Shown piece by piece: positions 1 to 9,434 of a DNA stretch of 64,000 nt. Position 1 is the stretch's first letter; each line of letters opens with the position of its first letter. The notes under the pieces are model-generated. The model searched no databases. It was given only the letters and a program-made list of their open reading frames with translations, and had not been told where the DNA came from. This stretch comes from CBDDCX01 sp965226925 (GTDB taxonomy: Bacteria; Gemmatimonadota; Gemmatimonadetes; Longimicrobiales; Gaopeijiaceae). The position numbers and the translations under genes were made by a program. Location: NCBI GenBank assembly GCA_965226925.1, contig CBDDEN010000008.1, positions 186,001 through 250,000 of the forward strand, in the 5' to 3' direction.

Positions 1-2
1 CG

Positions 3-434
3 GCAATGCGGGGCCTGGTAGACGTCGAGGGCTGCGGCGATGCCGGGCTCGTGGCTCGCTGCCGGGTGGCTCCGCCGCCACAGGACTGGATGAGGGAGCC
101 CGTGCGCAATCGATGGATCGCCGATCCGCTCGTGCTCGACAGTGGGCTCCAGGCGATGATCGTCTGGACCGCCGACCGGGTGGGAGGGGCTTCGCTGCCT
201 TCACGGCTGACGCGTTATCGGCAGTTCGTCCCCGCGTTCCCGGAGGGCGGTGCGCGCATCGTCATCAACGTTCGGGACCGCACGGAGGCCCGTGTGGTGT
301 CGGACATCGACTGGGTGGGGGACGACGGACGTCTGCTCGCCCGTCTCGAAGGGTACGAGTCGGTCGTCGACTCCTCGCTGAGCAAGGCGTTCCGCCAGAA
401 CAGACTCGACACGAGCGCGTCGACGAAGGCGTAA
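3..434 (+). CDS. PfaA-type PUFA/polyketide synthase subunit, C-terminal dehydratase end (partial)
   Basis: The reading frame is open from the window edge, so only the last 144 codons are present; the ATG at 6 is internal. The sequence LVLDSGLQ (Asp codon at 138-140) matches the D-x-x-x-Q motif of the second hot-dog fold of PKS-type dehydratases, and the rest fits the end of such a domain. PUFA synthase subunit PfaA (myxobacterial Pfa2) ends in a dehydratase of this type after KS, AT, ACP repeats and KR, so the missing upstream part probably holds those domains. The stop lies 5 bases before the next start, so the two are surely cotranscribed. Another kind of iterative PKS is possible. Confidence 0.75.
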   Translation, partial: AMRGLVDVEGCGDAGLVARCRVAPPPQDWMREPVRNRWIADPLVLDSGLQAMIVWTADRVGGASLPSRLTRYRQFVPAFPEGGARIVINVRDRTEARVVSDIDWVGDDGRLLARLEGYESVVDSSLSKAFRQNRLDTSASTKA

Positions 435-439
435 CCACT

Positions 440-3400
440 ATGTCCGCATCCGAGCCGATTGCCATCGTCGGCCTCGGCGGGATTCTCCCCGGCGCCGCCA
501 CCCTGGACGACTTCTGGAATGTCGTCGAGGCGGGCGTCGATACCGCATCCGAGCCACCTCCGGGCCGCTGGCATCTAGACCTGGAACAAGCCTACGACAC
601 CGAGCGGGCCCTGGCCGATCACGTCTATTCAAGGCGGGCCTGCTTCGTAGGCGGCTTTCAGCTCGACCGCACCGGCCTGGATCTGCCGTCGGAGCTGCTC
701 GACGCTCTCGATCCCATGGTGCACCTCGCGCTGCACGCCGGGCGGCAAGCGTGGCGCGACGCCGTCACGGACCCGGTTGATCCCGGGCGCGTGGGCGTCA
801 TGCTCGGCAACATCGTGCTCCCGACCACATCGGCCTCCGCCATGGCCGACTGGATTCTGGGGCGCCGGTTCGAGCGCGAAGTCTTCCGGGCGGCCGGCGT
901 TCCGATGCCGACCGAGGATCGGGCTCCGGTGGGGGCCGTGAACCGATGGGTTGCCGGCCTTCCGGCGGCGGTCTTGGCGCGCGGCCTCGGTCTCGGTGGG
1001 GACCGGTTCTGTCTCGACGCGGCCTGCGCTTCATCACTCTTCGCGGTGGAACTCGCCGTCGACGCACTCCGCGACGGTCGCCTTGATGCCGTTCTCGCCG
1101 GCGGCCTCTCCCGCCCCGACTCCCTCTACACTCAGATGGGATTCTCCCAGCTGCTGGCCGTATCACCTACGGGGCGCTGCTCCCCGTTCGATCGCAAGAG
1201 CGACGGCCTCGTGGTCGGAGAGGGAGCCGGAGTCCTGGTCCTGAAGCGACTGTCCGACGCGCTCGCGCACGGGGATCGTATCCGGGCGGTCGTAAAGAGC
1301 GTAGGCCTCTCCAATGACGTGGAGGGGAGCCTGCTGGCCCCCAGTCGAGAAGGGCAATTGAGGGCGATGCGGGGCGCGTACGAATCCGCCGGGTGGCGGC
1401 CGAGCGATGTGGACCTGATCGAGTGCCACGCGACGGGTACACCGGTCGGCGACGCCGTGGAATTCGCGAGCCTGCAGGCCCTGTGGGCGGACGAAGACAC
1501 TCCCGCCACGCCTTGCGTTATCGGTTCGGCCAAGTCCAACACCGGCCACCTGCTAACCGGCGCCGGAGCCGTGGGGCTGCTCAAAACCGTGCTGGCCATG
1601 GAGCGCGAGACCCTGCCGCCGACGGCCAACTTCGAGGAGGCCGGAGACAAGGTCGATCTGGCTGAGAGTCCTTTCCGGGTGCTGCAGAGTGCCGAGCCGT
1701 GGGAAGCCCCCCAAGGCCACCCACGGCGCGCCGCGGTCAGCGGGTTCGGCTTCGGCGGCACCAACGCCCATGTCCTACTGGAGGAGGCGACCGAGCCCGC
1801 CTCCGGACGAGCCGTCGTCGTCGTGCCCGAGTTGCCCCCGTCGACCGAGCCGGGGCTACCGATCTCTGCCGAGTCCGGATCGCCCAAACCGGGGATCGCG
1901 ATCGTCGGCATCGGCGCACGCGTCGGGCCGTGGAAGGACCTGGCGGCCGTCCAGCAGCGGATCCTGGGACGGGACATCGACCACCCGGCTCGCCCGAAGC
2001 AGAACCACTGGGGTATCCCCGATCCTCCGCTGGGGTGGTTCATCGAGGAGCTTGAAATTCCGTTCGGCCGCTTCAAGATCCCACCCAAAGAGATCGAGGA
2101 GGCGCTGCCCCAGCAGATGCTCATGCTCCAGGTGGCTGAACGCGCCATCGCGGACGCCGGCCTCGACGAGTTCGAGCGCCTCCGCACCGGCGTGTTCGTG
2201 GGTGTGGAGATCGACCTCAACACGACCAACTACCATCTGCGCTGGGCCGTCCGATCCAGGGCCGCGGACTGGGCGCGGAGAATGGACCGCCCGACCGCCG
2301 GACCCGAGTTCGACGCGTGGGTCGAGCAGCTCTGCGACTCCCTGACGCCCGCGCTCAACGCCAATCGTACCATCGGCGGTCTTGGCTCCATCGTGGCGAG
2401 TCGGGTCGCACGGGAGTTCGGACTTGGCGGGCCCAGCTACGTGTTGGCCAGCGAGGAGACGTCCGGAATGTCGGCTCTTCAGGCCGCGATCCGGTCCCTT
2501 CGGACCGGGCGCCTCGACTGTGCCGTCGTGGGGGCCGTCGACCTGGCCGGTGATGTCAGGGCCCTGCTCTCACTGTCAAGCACGGATGGGGTGGCGAGCG
2601 ACGGAGTCCCCCGCCCGTTCGACGGAGCGTCGCAGGGAGTCGTCCCGAGCGATGGTGCGGTCGCTCTGGTCCTGAAGCGCGAAGAAGACGCCGAGCGGGA
2701 CGGCGACCGTGTGTACGCCGTCGTACGTGGGGTGGGGAGCGCCTGCGGTGAAGTCGCGCTCGCATGTACCGAAGCCGCCCGCCGCAGTTGTCGGGTTGCC
2801 GGGGTCGCTCCGGAGCACATCCGCTACGTGGAGGGCCACGGGGGCGGCGTGCCGCGCAGCGATCGCGCGGAAGCACGTGCGCTGGCTGAGGTACACGGAG
2901 CCGACACCATTCTCGGCTGCACGAAAGCGCGCGTCGGCCACACGGGAGCCGCCGCCGGCCTGGTATCGGTCCTCGGGGCCAGCCTGTCGCTCTACCAGCA
3001 GGTGCTTCCTTCGGCCCAAGGGCGCGACCGCTCGAGTCCCACCAATGGTGGCTGTGCGACGCGTAACCCCGAATCACAAGCGCGACTGACTCCTCTGACG
3101 GACTCACGCCCATGGGTCCTCGATCGCTCCGAGGGTCCCCGTCGAGCCGGGGTCCTGGCCGTCTCCAGAGGTGGATCCTGTTCGCACGTCGTATTGGAGG
3201 AGTCGACCGGGACGGCCCGGGAGGAAGAGAGAGCGAGTCCCCTGGGTCCCTTGAGCGAAGGGCTCTTCGTGGTGGAGGGTGACGACGACCAGGCCGTGGT
3301 CGCGGGCCTGAGGCGACTCGCCGACTTCGTCACGGGGGCAGGGCGGCCGCTCGCCGACCCGAAGCCGGAGTCGGGACCCGACCCCTGCCGGCCCAGGATA

Positions 3401-6400
3401 TCCGACCTGTCACGGCTTTGGTGGATGGAGGAGCCTCTGCGGCCCGAGGCCAAGCAGGCTGTCGCACTGGTCGCCCGCGACGCCGACGAGGCCGTGAGCC
3501 TGGCCCGAAACGCGGCCGGCGGGATCGCAGCCGGCGCCGACCCGTCCGACCGGAGCGCGGGGAGGGTCTTCTTCACGCGCGAGCCACTGGGGCACGAGGG
3601 CCGACTCGCTTTCGTCTATCCGGGCTCCGGAAGTCAGTTCGCCGGCATGGGCCGAGAGCTCTGCCTCCAGTGGCCGGAAGTCCTGCGCGGCCAAGAGGGG
3701 AGCAGCGACAAGCTGAGATCTCAGTTGAGGGCGTCGGAGATCTGGCGGGCCGGTCCGACCCCCACCGACGCGCGCACCGTGATCCTGTCGCAAGTGGCAC
3801 TGGGCACGCTGGCGACGGACCTCATGGCCGGATTCTCCGTGAGACCGGACGCAATAATCGGGTATTCGCTGGGAGAGACCGCGGGATTGTTCTCCACGGG
3901 GGCTTGGCACGAGCGGGACGAAATGCTCGAGAGAATCCTGGCGAGCGACCTGTTCGAGACCCAGCTCACGGGTCCCTGCACCGCTGCCCGCGCCGCCTGG
4001 AACGTCGACCCGGACACTCCGGTGGAGTGGAAGATCGGAGTCGTGGACCGTCCCGCCGAGGACGTACGAGAGGTCCTCGATGGACGCGAACGGGTCTACC
4101 TGCTCATCGTGAACACTCCGGACGAGTGTGTCATCGGTGGCGATGCGGCGGCCCTGCACGAGGCCGTCGAGGCCCTCGGTTCGGCGTTTCACGAGCTCCA
4201 GGGCGTCACGACCGTGCACTGTGAGGTCGCCCGGGAAGTCGCGGACGACTACCGCGACCTGCACCTGCTCGATACCCGCCCGCCCCAGGGAGTCACGTTC
4301 TACAGCGGAGCCTGGGGGGAAGCGTACGAGGTGAACCGGGACAGCGCCGCCGACTCCCTGCTCGCTCAGGCGCTCCAGGGAGTGGACTTCCCGAAGACGG
4401 TACGACAGGCCTACGAGGACGGCGCTCGCATCTTCCTCGAGATGGGCCCGGGAGCTTCGTGCACACGTATGATCTCGAAGATCCTGGACGGTCGTCCGTT
4501 CCGAGCGCGCTCGATCTCGTCGGCGACTCAGGATGATCCGTCCGCCGTTCTCAGGGCGCTGGCCATGCTGTTGGTCGAGCGTGTGGAGGTCGATCTCGGG
4601 CAACTGTATCCCGGCGTGTTCGAAGCCGCATCTGAATCGAAGCCTGCCATCAGGGTCCCCATCGGTCAGGTCGGCTTCTGCGCGATCCCCGTCGGGGCTC
4701 CCGTCCGACCCGACGCCGTCGCTGCCGAAGCGTCGGCCGTTGCTCCCGGAATCGGGTATTCGCCCGCCGCCGAGCGTCGGACACCCCTGTCGCCCGAGCT
4801 CTCACCCGATCTGGCCGTCGCCGTGCGGGCCGCAGAGAGCACGTTGGAGGCTCACCGGGCCTTTCTCCGCTCGGCTGAACACACCCGTCGGTTGGCGGAG
4901 GCCCAGTGGGCGCATCAGCAGAACCTCCTGCAGGCTATGGCGGGAGGGGGGGAGGCGCCGTTGATGGTCCCCACCCGCCCGGGTACGCTCGAAACCCCCG
5001 CGCCGCGGCGGTCCGTCGCCCTGGACCGGGACCAACTGATGGAGTTCGCGATCGGCTCCATAGGCAAGGTGCTGGGAGATCGCTTCGCCCACGTGGACGG
5101 CCACCCCACCCGCGTACGGCTGCCCGACGAGCCCCTCATGCTCGTCGACCGGGTGCTCACCATCGAGGCCGAGCCTCAGTCCATGGCCTCCGGCCGCATC
5201 GTGACGGAGCACGACGTGCTCGAAGGCGCCTGGTATCTGGACGGAGGGCTCATCCCCACTTTCGTCGCCGTCGAGGCCGGGCAGGCCGACCTGCTCCTCT
5301 CCGGTTATCTGGGCATCGACACGGAGACAAAGGGCTTGGCGGTGTACCGTCTTCTGGACGCCGTGGTCACGTTCCAGGGTGAGTTGCCCCGTCCCGGCCA
5401 GGTGATCGTCTACGACATCCGGATCAGCCGGTTCTTCCGGCAGGGTGCCACATGGCTCTTCCGCTTTCAGTTCGATGCGACGGTCGACGGTCGTCCCCTC
5501 ATGACCATGCGCGAGGGCTCGGCCGGGTTCTTCAGTCAGGGAGTACTCGACGCAGGTAAGGGCATCGTCTTGAGCGCTCTCGAGCAGAGGGAGATCGCGG
5601 GCAAGCGGCCCGACGACTGGCGAGAACTGGTCCCCATGCACAAGGAGTCTTACGACGAGCGACAAGTCGAGGCGCTTCGGCGGGGAGACCTGGAAGACGC
5701 TTTCGGAGGCGCGTTCTCCGGACTCGACCTGACCCGGCCGCTAACGATCCCGGGGGATCGCATGCGCCTGGTCCATCGGGTCAGCGAGCTCGACCCGAGG
5801 GGCGGGCGCTACGGAATCGGGAGCATCGTGGCCGAAGCCGACATCCACCCCGACGACTGGTTCCTGACGTGCCACTTCGTCGACGACGAGGTCATGCCGG
5901 GCACGCTGATGTACGAGTGCTGCCTGCACACGCTCCGGATCTTCCTCCTCCGCATGGGCTGGGTCGGAGAGGAGGGTGTGGTGACGTGGCAGCCGATCGT
6001 CGGGGTGAAGAGCCGACTCAGGTGCCGGGGTCAGGTGTTGGCCGCGACGGCGATGGTCACGTACGAGATCAACGTGAGAGAGCTCGGCTACGCCCCCGAG
6101 CCGTACGCCATCGTGGACGCCATGATGTACGCGGACGGCAAACCGATCGTGGACATCCGGGACATGTCCGTACGGCTGAACGGAGCCAACCGCGAGCACT
6201 TGGAGGCACTGTGGTCGAATCGCACTTCCACGCAGAGGGGGACGAAGGCCATCGGAGTCCCCGATCCGACGGCACGAGTCGGAGGCGCCTCGACGGTGGA
6301 AGTGCCTGAGCGCGCCACCCCCTCCGAGATGGCCGTTGTCGACTCGCCCGGCGCGGATGCCCGGCCGATACCCCTTCGGAGAGACCCGTCGGTCCCATAC

Positions 6401-7474
6401 GACAAGGCGAGCATTCTCGCCTTCAGCAGCGGCAAGCCGTCACAGGCGTTCGGAAGCGTCTACAGCTCCTTCGACGGCGGCCCGCGCCGCATCGCCAGGC
6501 TCCCGCGTCCTCCCTATCAGTTCATAGATCGGGTCACGTCGGTAGAAGGCGATCCGTTCTCGATGAAGGCCGGCGCCAAAGCGACGGCACAGTTCGACGT
6601 CTCGGGGGACCACTGGTATTTCGCGAGCAACCGCCAGCAGGAGATGCCGTTCGCCGTGCTCCTCGAGGTGGCCCTCCAGCCCTGCGGGTGGCTCGCCGGA
6701 TACGTGGGCTCCGCCCTGGCCGCGGAGACGGACGTGCGCTTCCGGAATCTCGGGGGCGACGCGGTCCAGCTGTCCCGGCTTGTCGCGGGCACCGACGTGG
6801 TCACCAGCGACGTGGAGCTGACCAGCGTGTCGATGTCGGGTGGCATGATCATTCAGCACTACTCCATGTCACTGGCGAGTGATCGCTTGGGCCCGCTGTA
6901 CGAGGGCACGACCTACTTCGGCTTCTTCTCGGAGCAGGCCCTGGCCGATCAGGTCGGGATCCGCGACGCCGTGATCTACGTGCCTTCCCCCGCCGAACAG
7001 GCGCGCGGGTCGAGCTTCCCGATCTCCGCTGAGCGGCCGCTGCCCGACGCGGATTTCCGAATGGTGGATCGGATCGACCTTCTGGTGCCCGACGGCGGGC
7101 CCGAGGGCCTCGGATGGATCCAGGGGTCCATCGATGTCGATCCAGGCAAATGGTTCTTCGAAGCACACTTCTATCAGGATCCGGTATGGCCGGGTTCCCT
7201 CGGCCTGGAGGCCTTCGTCCAGCTTCTCAAGAGCTACGCGGTCGAGCGTTGGCGGCTCGGCCCGACGGCGGAGTTCCAGACGCTGCCGAGTGACACGCGG
7301 CATCGCTGGGGGTACCGAGGCCAGATCGTGCCGGGTTGCCAGCGGGTGGAGGTGTACGCCAGCATGACTGCCGTAGACGACGAGCGGCGCACTCTGATGG
7401 CCGACGGTTTCCTGTCGGTGGACGGCCGAACGATCTATTCGATGAACGATTTCAGCCTAGGAGCGAGCGAGTGA
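440..7474 (+). CDS. pfaC: PUFA-synthase-type multidomain subunit, KS-CLF-AT-DH-DH (PfaC/Pfa3-like)
   Basis: This 2344-residue megasynthase starts at ATG 440, 5 bases after the upstream stop. Domains in order: ketosynthase about 5-449 with an intact Cys196/His330/His370 triad; a chain-length-factor-like KS about 484-921 in which the nucleophile is replaced by Glu673 (EET in place of AAC); acyltransferase about 1055-1390 with GYSLGE around Ser1143; a charged linker; then two double-hot-dog FabA-type dehydratases, about 1534-1920 (CHFVDDEVMPG, His1812) and 2000-2340 (AHFYQDPVWPG, His2243). There is no ACP, which should lie in the upstream subunit. The layout matches myxobacterial Pfa3 except that the C-terminal acyltransferase (AGPAT) is absent and oleA follows instead. 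It should elongate and desaturate, by dehydration and isomerisation, an ACP-bound chain in the cytosol. Heterocyst-glycolipid-like secondary lipid synthases are the alternative family. Confidence 0.9.
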   Translation: MSASEPIAIVGLGGILPGAATLDDFWNVVEAGVDTASEPPPGRWHLDLEQAYDTERALADHVYSRRACFVGGFQLDRTGLDLPSELLDALDPMVHLALHAGRQAWRDAVTDPVDPGRVGVMLGNIVLPTTSASAMADWILGRRFEREVFRAAGVPMPTEDRAPVGAVNRWVAGLPAAVLARGLGLGGDRFCLDAACASSLFAVELAVDALRDGRLDAVLAGGLSRPDSLYTQMGFSQLLAVSPTGRCSPFDRKSDGLVVGEGAGVLVLKRLSDALAHGDRIRAVVKSVGLSNDVEGSLLAPSREGQLRAMRGAYESAGWRPSDVDLIECHATGTPVGDAVEFASLQALWADEDTPATPCVIGSAKSNTGHLLTGAGAVGLLKTVLAMERETLPPTANFEEAGDKVDLAESPFRVLQSAEPWEAPQGHPRRAAVSGFGFGGTNAHVLLEEATEPASGRAVVVVPELPPSTEPGLPISAESGSPKPGIAIVGIGARVGPWKDLAAVQQRILGRDIDHPARPKQNHWGIPDPPLGWFIEELEIPFGRFKIPPKEIEEALPQQMLMLQVAERAIADAGLDEFERLRTGVFVGVEIDLNTTNYHLRWAVRSRAADWARRMDRPTAGPEFDAWVEQLCDSLTPALNANRTIGGLGSIVASRVAREFGLGGPSYVLASEETSGMSALQAAIRSLRTGRLDCAVVGAVDLAGDVRALLSLSSTDGVASDGVPRPFDGASQGVVPSDGAVALVLKREEDAERDGDRVYAVVRGVGSACGEVALACTEAARRSCRVAGVAPEHIRYVEGHGGGVPRSDRAEARALAEVHGADTILGCTKARVGHTGAAAGLVSVLGASLSLYQQVLPSAQGRDRSSPTNGGCATRNPESQARLTPLTDSRPWVLDRSEGPRRAGVLAVSRGGSCSHVVLEESTGTAREEERASPLGPLSEGLFVVEGDDDQAVVAGLRRLADFVTGAGRPLADPKPESGPDPCRPRISDLSRLWWMEEPLRPEAKQAVALVARDADEAVSLARNAAGGIAAGADPSDRSAGRVFFTREPLGHEGRLAFVYPGSGSQFAGMGRELCLQWPEVLRGQEGSSDKLRSQLRASEIWRAGPTPTDARTVILSQVALGTLATDLMAGFSVRPDAIIGYSLGETAGLFSTGAWHERDEMLERILASDLFETQLTGPCTAARAAWNVDPDTPVEWKIGVVDRPAEDVREVLDGRERVYLLIVNTPDECVIGGDAAALHEAVEALGSAFHELQGVTTVHCEVAREVADDYRDLHLLDTRPPQGVTFYSGAWGEAYEVNRDSAADSLLAQALQGVDFPKTVRQAYEDGARIFLEMGPGASCTRMISKILDGRPFRARSISSATQDDPSAVLRALAMLLVERVEVDLGQLYPGVFEAASESKPAIRVPIGQVGFCAIPVGAPVRPDAVAAEASAVAPGIGYSPAAERRTPLSPELSPDLAVAVRAAESTLEAHRAFLRSAEHTRRLAEAQWAHQQNLLQAMAGGGEAPLMVPTRPGTLETPAPRRSVALDRDQLMEFAIGSIGKVLGDRFAHVDGHPTRVRLPDEPLMLVDRVLTIEAEPQSMASGRIVTEHDVLEGAWYLDGGLIPTFVAVEAGQADLLLSGYLGIDTETKGLAVYRLLDAVVTFQGELPRPGQVIVYDIRISRFFRQGATWLFRFQFDATVDGRPLMTMREGSAGFFSQGVLDAGKGIVLSALEQREIAGKRPDDWRELVPMHKESYDERQVEALRRGDLEDAFGGAFSGLDLTRPLTIPGDRMRLVHRVSELDPRGGRYGIGSIVAEADIHPDDWFLTCHFVDDEVMPGTLMYECCLHTLRIFLLRMGWVGEEGVVTWQPIVGVKSRLRCRGQVLAATAMVTYEINVRELGYAPEPYAIVDAMMYADGKPIVDIRDMSVRLNGANREHLEALWSNRTSTQRGTKAIGVPDPTARVGGASTVEVPERATPSEMAVVDSPGADARPIPLRRDPSVPYDKASILAFSSGKPSQAFGSVYSSFDGGPRRIARLPRPPYQFIDRVTSVEGDPFSMKAGAKATAQFDVSGDHWYFASNRQQEMPFAVLLEVALQPCGWLAGYVGSALAAETDVRFRNLGGDAVQLSRLVAGTDVVTSDVELTSVSMSGGMIIQHYSMSLASDRLGPLYEGTTYFGFFSEQALADQVGIRDAVIYVPSPAEQARGSSFPISAERPLPDADFRMVDRIDLLVPDGGPEGLGWIQGSIDVDPGKWFFEAHFYQDPVWPGSLGLEAFVQLLKSYAVERWRLGPTAEFQTLPSDTRHRWGYRGQIVPGCQRVEVYASMTAVDDERRTLMADGFLSVDGRTIYSMNDFSLGASE

Positions 7475-8550
7475 GGTACTCTCGCGTGGTCATCGAGCGC
7501 TTTGGATACGAGTTGGCGCCCTGTGTCGTCACCTCCGAAGAGCTCGAACAACGCCTCGCTCCGGCCTACCAGCGGCTGCACATCCAACCGGGGCAGCTCC
7601 GGCTCATGACCGGAATCCAGGAGCGCCGGTACTGGGACCCCGGATATACCGTCACGCAGGGTGCCACGGCGGCGGCCCTCAAGGCGCTGCGCGACTCACC
7701 CGTACCCGCGGACGAGCTCGACATGCTCATCTATGCGGGGGTGTGCCGCGAGCACTTCGAGCCCGCCACCGCATGTCACGTGGGTGCCGGGCTCCAGAGG
7801 GCCGGGCATACGATCCGGCCGTCCGCCCACGTCTACGATGTGAGCAATGCATGCCTCGGCGTCTTGAACGGAATCCTCGACGTGGCCAACCGAATCGAGC
7901 TCGGCCAGATCCGCGCCGGTATGGTGGTGAGCTGCGAGACCGCCCGGGACATCGTCGATACGACCATCGCCCGCCTGAACGGCAATCCGGACATGGACGG
8001 GTTCAAGACGGCCATCGCCACCCTCACCGGGGGGTCGGCCGCGGTGGCCGTGATCCTGAGCGACGGCTCCTTCGGCGAAGCCGACCGGCGGCGGCTGCGC
8101 GGCGCGGTCGTGGAAACCGCCCCCGAGCATCACATGTTGTGCCGTTGGGGCGTCGAGGCTCACCCGGCAGGACAGGCGAACGGGGCGGAGGCGAGCCTGA
8201 GGGAGTTCGCGAGCACCGACGCGCCGGCCGTGCTCGAGCACGGGGTCGCCCTGGGCGCACGCACCTGGGGCAGCTTCCTGAGGGAGATGGAGTGGCCGGT
8301 CGAGGAGGTCGATCGTACCGTCTGCCACCAGGTGGGATCGGCGCATCGTGACACCATGCTCCGGACCATGGGCCTGTCTCCCGAGCACGACTTCGTGACC
8401 TACGAGTACCTGGGCAATACGGGGACGGCCGCGCTGCCCGTTGCGGCAGCGCTCGCCCAGGAGCGGGGCTTCATCGAGCCCGGGCACAAGGTTGGCCTTC
8501 TCGGCATCGGCAGTGGTCTGAACTGCATGATGTTGGGAGTGGATTGGTGA
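7471..8550 (+). CDS. oleA: OleA, thiolase-fold acyl condensing enzyme
   Basis: The start is GTG 7471, which overlaps the upstream TGA as GTGA and gives 359 residues, close to known OleA proteins. The product condenses two acyl thioesters head to head (Claisen type, with decarboxylation downstream in the pathway), yielding a 2-alkyl-3-oxoacid. The thiolase/KAS III triad is complete: Cys128 in SNACLG, His286 in CHQVGS, Asn316 in YLGNTG. An EPATA motif at Glu97 could be the conserved OleA glutamate base, but I cannot align this without tools. Being directly followed by oleB, oleC and oleD makes OleA far more likely than FabH. Its substrate is probably the acyl chain made by the upstream Pfa subunits. 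Confidence 0.92.
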   Translation: MRYSRVVIERFGYELAPCVVTSEELEQRLAPAYQRLHIQPGQLRLMTGIQERRYWDPGYTVTQGATAAALKALRDSPVPADELDMLIYAGVCREHFEPATACHVGAGLQRAGHTIRPSAHVYDVSNACLGVLNGILDVANRIELGQIRAGMVVSCETARDIVDTTIARLNGNPDMDGFKTAIATLTGGSAAVAVILSDGSFGEADRRRLRGAVVETAPEHHMLCRWGVEAHPAGQANGAEASLREFASTDAPAVLEHGVALGARTWGSFLREMEWPVEEVDRTVCHQVGSAHRDTMLRTMGLSPEHDFVTYEYLGNTGTAALPVAAALAQERGFIEPGHKVGLLGIGSGLNCMMLGVDW

Positions 8551-9434
8551 GCGCCCTCTACCCTTTCGCACCGCACTATCACCACGTCGCCGGGCATCGA
8601 CTCCATTACGTCGACGAGGGTTCGGGCCAAGCCGTGCTCATGGTCCATGGCAATCCGACCTGGTCCTTTCTGTACAGGGATCTCATCCAGGAGTTGAAGG
8701 GCGACCACCGCGCGGTCGCCCCCGACCACATCGGATGCGGGCGCTCGGACAAGCCCGCCGACGAGGGCTACGATTACACGCTGGCCTCTCGGGTATCGGA
8801 CCTGCACTCGTTGGTCGAGGAGTTGGACCTGCGGGACGTCACGCTGGTCGTCCACGACTGGGGGGGCATGATCGGCATGGCCTGGGCCGTCCAGAACGTC
8901 GATCGTCTCTCGCGCTTGGTCGTGATGAACACGGCCGCCTTCCCGCTTCCCGACAGCAAGCGTATCCCCACCTCCCTGCGGCTCGCGCGCACCCCCGGAC
9001 TCGGCGCCCTCCTGGTGCGTGGGGCCAACGCCTTCGCCCGGGGAGCGGTGCGCACCTGCGTGACCCGGGGGCCCATGTCCGAGGACGTGGCGGCAGGGTA
9101 TTTGGAGCCCTACGACTCCTGGGCCCACCGCGTCGCCGTGCATCGCTTCGTACAGGATATCCCGCTCTCGGAAGGCGACCCGGCTTGGGCGACCGTCCGA
9201 GACACCGCCGATTCCCTGCACCGGCTGACCGACCTACCGATGCTCATCTGCTGGGGCATGAAGGACTTCGTGTTCAGTGGAGAGTTTCTCGACGAGTGGA
9301 CCGCTCGCTTCCCGGCGGCCGACGTGCATCGATTCCCGGACTGCGGACACTACGTTCTCGAGGACGCGTCGCAGGAGATCGTCCCACTGGTGCGGCACTT
9401 CCTCGAGGCGCATCCGCTCAACGCGTCCAAATGA
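8547..9434 (+). CDS. oleB: OleB, beta-lactone decarboxylase (alpha/beta-hydrolase fold)
   Basis: The start is GTG 8547, overlapping the oleA stop as GTGA; the protein has 295 residues. It belongs to the haloalkane-dehalogenase-like group of alpha/beta hydrolases. Visible elements are the oxyanion-hole HGNPTWS, the nucleophile Asp104 in VHDWGG, and the catalytic His268 in DCGHYV. In the Ole pathway this protein converts the cis-beta-lactone made by OleC to a cis-olefin and CO2. Taken alone it could be called a haloalkane dehalogenase; the fixed oleABCD order decides the call. OleB usually works in a complex with OleC and OleD. Confidence 0.9.
   Translation: MSALYPFAPHYHHVAGHRLHYVDEGSGQAVLMVHGNPTWSFLYRDLIQELKGDHRAVAPDHIGCGRSDKPADEGYDYTLASRVSDLHSLVEELDLRDVTLVVHDWGGMIGMAWAVQNVDRLSRLVVMNTAAFPLPDSKRIPTSLRLARTPGLGALLVRGANAFARGAVRTCVTRGPMSEDVAAGYLEPYDSWAHRVAVHRFVQDIPLSEGDPAWATVRDTADSLHRLTDLPMLICWGMKDFVFSGEFLDEWTARFPAADVHRFPDCGHYVLEDASQEIVPLVRHFLEAHPLNASK

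Noticed and set aside
113..439. An upstream extension of the large synthase start
   Set aside because: The first 109 codons are out of frame with the upstream coding sequence and have no KS homology; ATG 440 begins right at the KS motif.
3410..4603. Long minus-strand open frame opposite the AT domain
   Set aside because: Its residues have no family pattern and it mirrors the high-GC coding strand; the plus-strand domain is certain.
8547..9434. OleB as a haloalkane dehalogenase
   Set aside because: The fold and triad are shared, but its place between oleA and oleC makes OleB the better call.
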